DNA from: Clostridia bacterium
GTDB lineage: Bacteria > Bacillota > Clostridia > UBA1381
Assembly (NCBI GenBank): GCA_017380475.1
Contig: JAFODX010000210.1
Location: 1 to 6,916 of the forward strand
Length of the DNA stretch: 6,916 nt
Direction: 5' to 3'
Part shown: one piece after another, positions 6,531 to 6,916 of the stretch
Layout of the letters: every line of letters starts with the position of its first letter
How positions within the stretch are numbered: the stretch's first letter is position 1
Program-made: the position numbers and the translations under genes
Notes under the pieces: model-generated
What the model was told of the DNA's origin: nothing
The model's database searches: none
Seen by the model: only the letters and a program-made list of their open reading frames with translations

Positions 6531-6544
6531 CCCTCAAAAGAGGG
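6531..6544 (+). other. Small GC-rich hairpin in the efp leader
   Basis: CCCTC (6531-6535), an AAAA loop and GAGGG (6540-6544) form a perfect five-pair stem, the most GC-rich spot of this intergenic region. It ends three bases before the AAAGGA ribosome binding site (6548-6553) of efp. There is no following T-run, so it is not a terminator. It could stabilise the 5' end of the mRNA or tune ribosome access; the role is inference and the fold is by eye. Confidence 0.45.
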
Positions 6545-6563
6545 TGGAAAGGAATGATATTTT

Positions 6564-6916
6564 ATGGTAACAGCAGGAGATTTCAGAAACGGCGTAACAT
6601 TCGAGATGGATGGCGGAGTTTGGCAGGTAGTTGAATTCCAGCACGTTAAGCCGGGTAAGGGCGCAGCTTTTGTAAGAACAAAGATGAAGAACGTTATTAC
6701 AGGCGGCGTTGTTGAAAAGTCGTTCAGACCTACAGAGAAGTTTGAAAATGCATTCGTTGAAAGACGTGATATGCAGTATTCATACAATGACGGTGATTTG
6801 TACCACTTTATGGATCAGGAAACATTTGATATGCTTCCGATTGCAATGAACGAAATCGCTGACAAGATGAAGTTTGTTAAGGAAAATGACGTATGTAAGA
6901 TTCTTTCATACAAGGG
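6564..6916 (+). CDS. efp: Translation elongation factor P, 5' part (cut by window edge)
   Basis: EF-P binds ribosomes stalled on consecutive prolines and helps peptide-bond formation. The first 117 codons plus two bases are present; the family is about 185 residues, so roughly two thirds is seen. Visible are the N-terminal KOW-like domain ([36 protein letters not shown]) and most of the middle OB domain ([27 protein letters not shown]). The tip loop KPGKGAA places Lys32 where B. subtilis EF-P is modified with 5-aminopentanol; the same modification here is inference, and no modifying enzyme is in view. AAAGGA at 6548-6553 lies 10 nt before ATG 6564. An earlier out-of-frame ATG at 6554 abuts that site too closely to be used. 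There is no frameshift or stop in the visible part; the truncation is only the window edge. Confidence 0.96.
   Translation, partial: MVTAGDFRNGVTFEMDGGVWQVVEFQHVKPGKGAAFVRTKMKNVITGGVVEKSFRPTEKFENAFVERRDMQYSYNDGDLYHFMDQETFDMLPIAMNEIADKMKFVKENDVCKILSYK

Noticed and set aside
6437..6787. Minus-strand open frame of 116 codons across the intergenic region and efp
   Set aside because: It is opposite efp, which has unmistakable EF-P motifs, and it also covers the efp promoter. No family motif is seen.
1..6916. A novel defence, mobile or biosynthetic system
   Set aside because: Every gene matches a well-known housekeeping family with intact key motifs, apart from the noted Dxr position. There are no direct-repeat arrays, integrase or transposase frames, long gene-free stretches or abrupt changes in base composition.

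Overview
This is an ordinary, densely packed bacterial chromosomal segment. It carries eight genes, all on the + strand: seven complete and one cut by the right edge. I see no mobile element, CRISPR array, tRNA or rRNA, and no undescribed multi-gene system. The host is most likely a Clostridia-class Firmicute, plausibly in the Oscillospiraceae/Ruminococcus neighbourhood. Reasons are the AT-rich sequence, purine-rich Shine-Dalgarno sites before every gene, MEP-pathway isoprenoid synthesis, a type II dehydroquinase, and an EF-P whose tip loop is of the Bacillus/Clostridium kind. The family-level placement is inference.

Layout. Positions 12-4968 hold uppS, cdsA, dxr, rseP and ispG, separated by only 2-27 nt. 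This is the Firmicute envelope/isoprenoid cluster. Dxr and IspG make isoprenoid precursors by the MEP route. UppS extends them to undecaprenyl diphosphate, the lipid carrier of cell-wall synthesis. CdsA makes CDP-diacylglycerol for phospholipids. RseP is an intramembrane protease of envelope signalling. After a 14-nt gap come aroQ (4983-5420) and an M24 Xaa-Pro peptidase (5404-6450) that overlaps aroQ by 17 nt. Then a 113-nt intergenic region leads into efp (6564 to the edge). The aroQ, M24 peptidase, efp order matches the Bacillus subtilis yqhS-yqhT-efp block. Here that block follows directly on the isoprenoid cluster.

Regulation. The seven genes from uppS to the peptidase look co-transcribed from a promoter left of the window; no intergenic gap among them is long enough for a clear promoter or terminator. 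The only substantial non-coding stretch, 6451-6563, holds a convincing sigma-A-type promoter (TTGCAT, 17 nt, TAAAAT), an A-tract/T-tract hairpin overlapping its -35 box, and a small hairpin just before the efp ribosome binding site.

The points most worth checking are a substitution in Dxr at the position of E. coli catalytic His209, a charged insertion of about 50 residues in RseP, the joining of two gene blocks, and the compact efp leader with a possible 13-codon mini-ORF.
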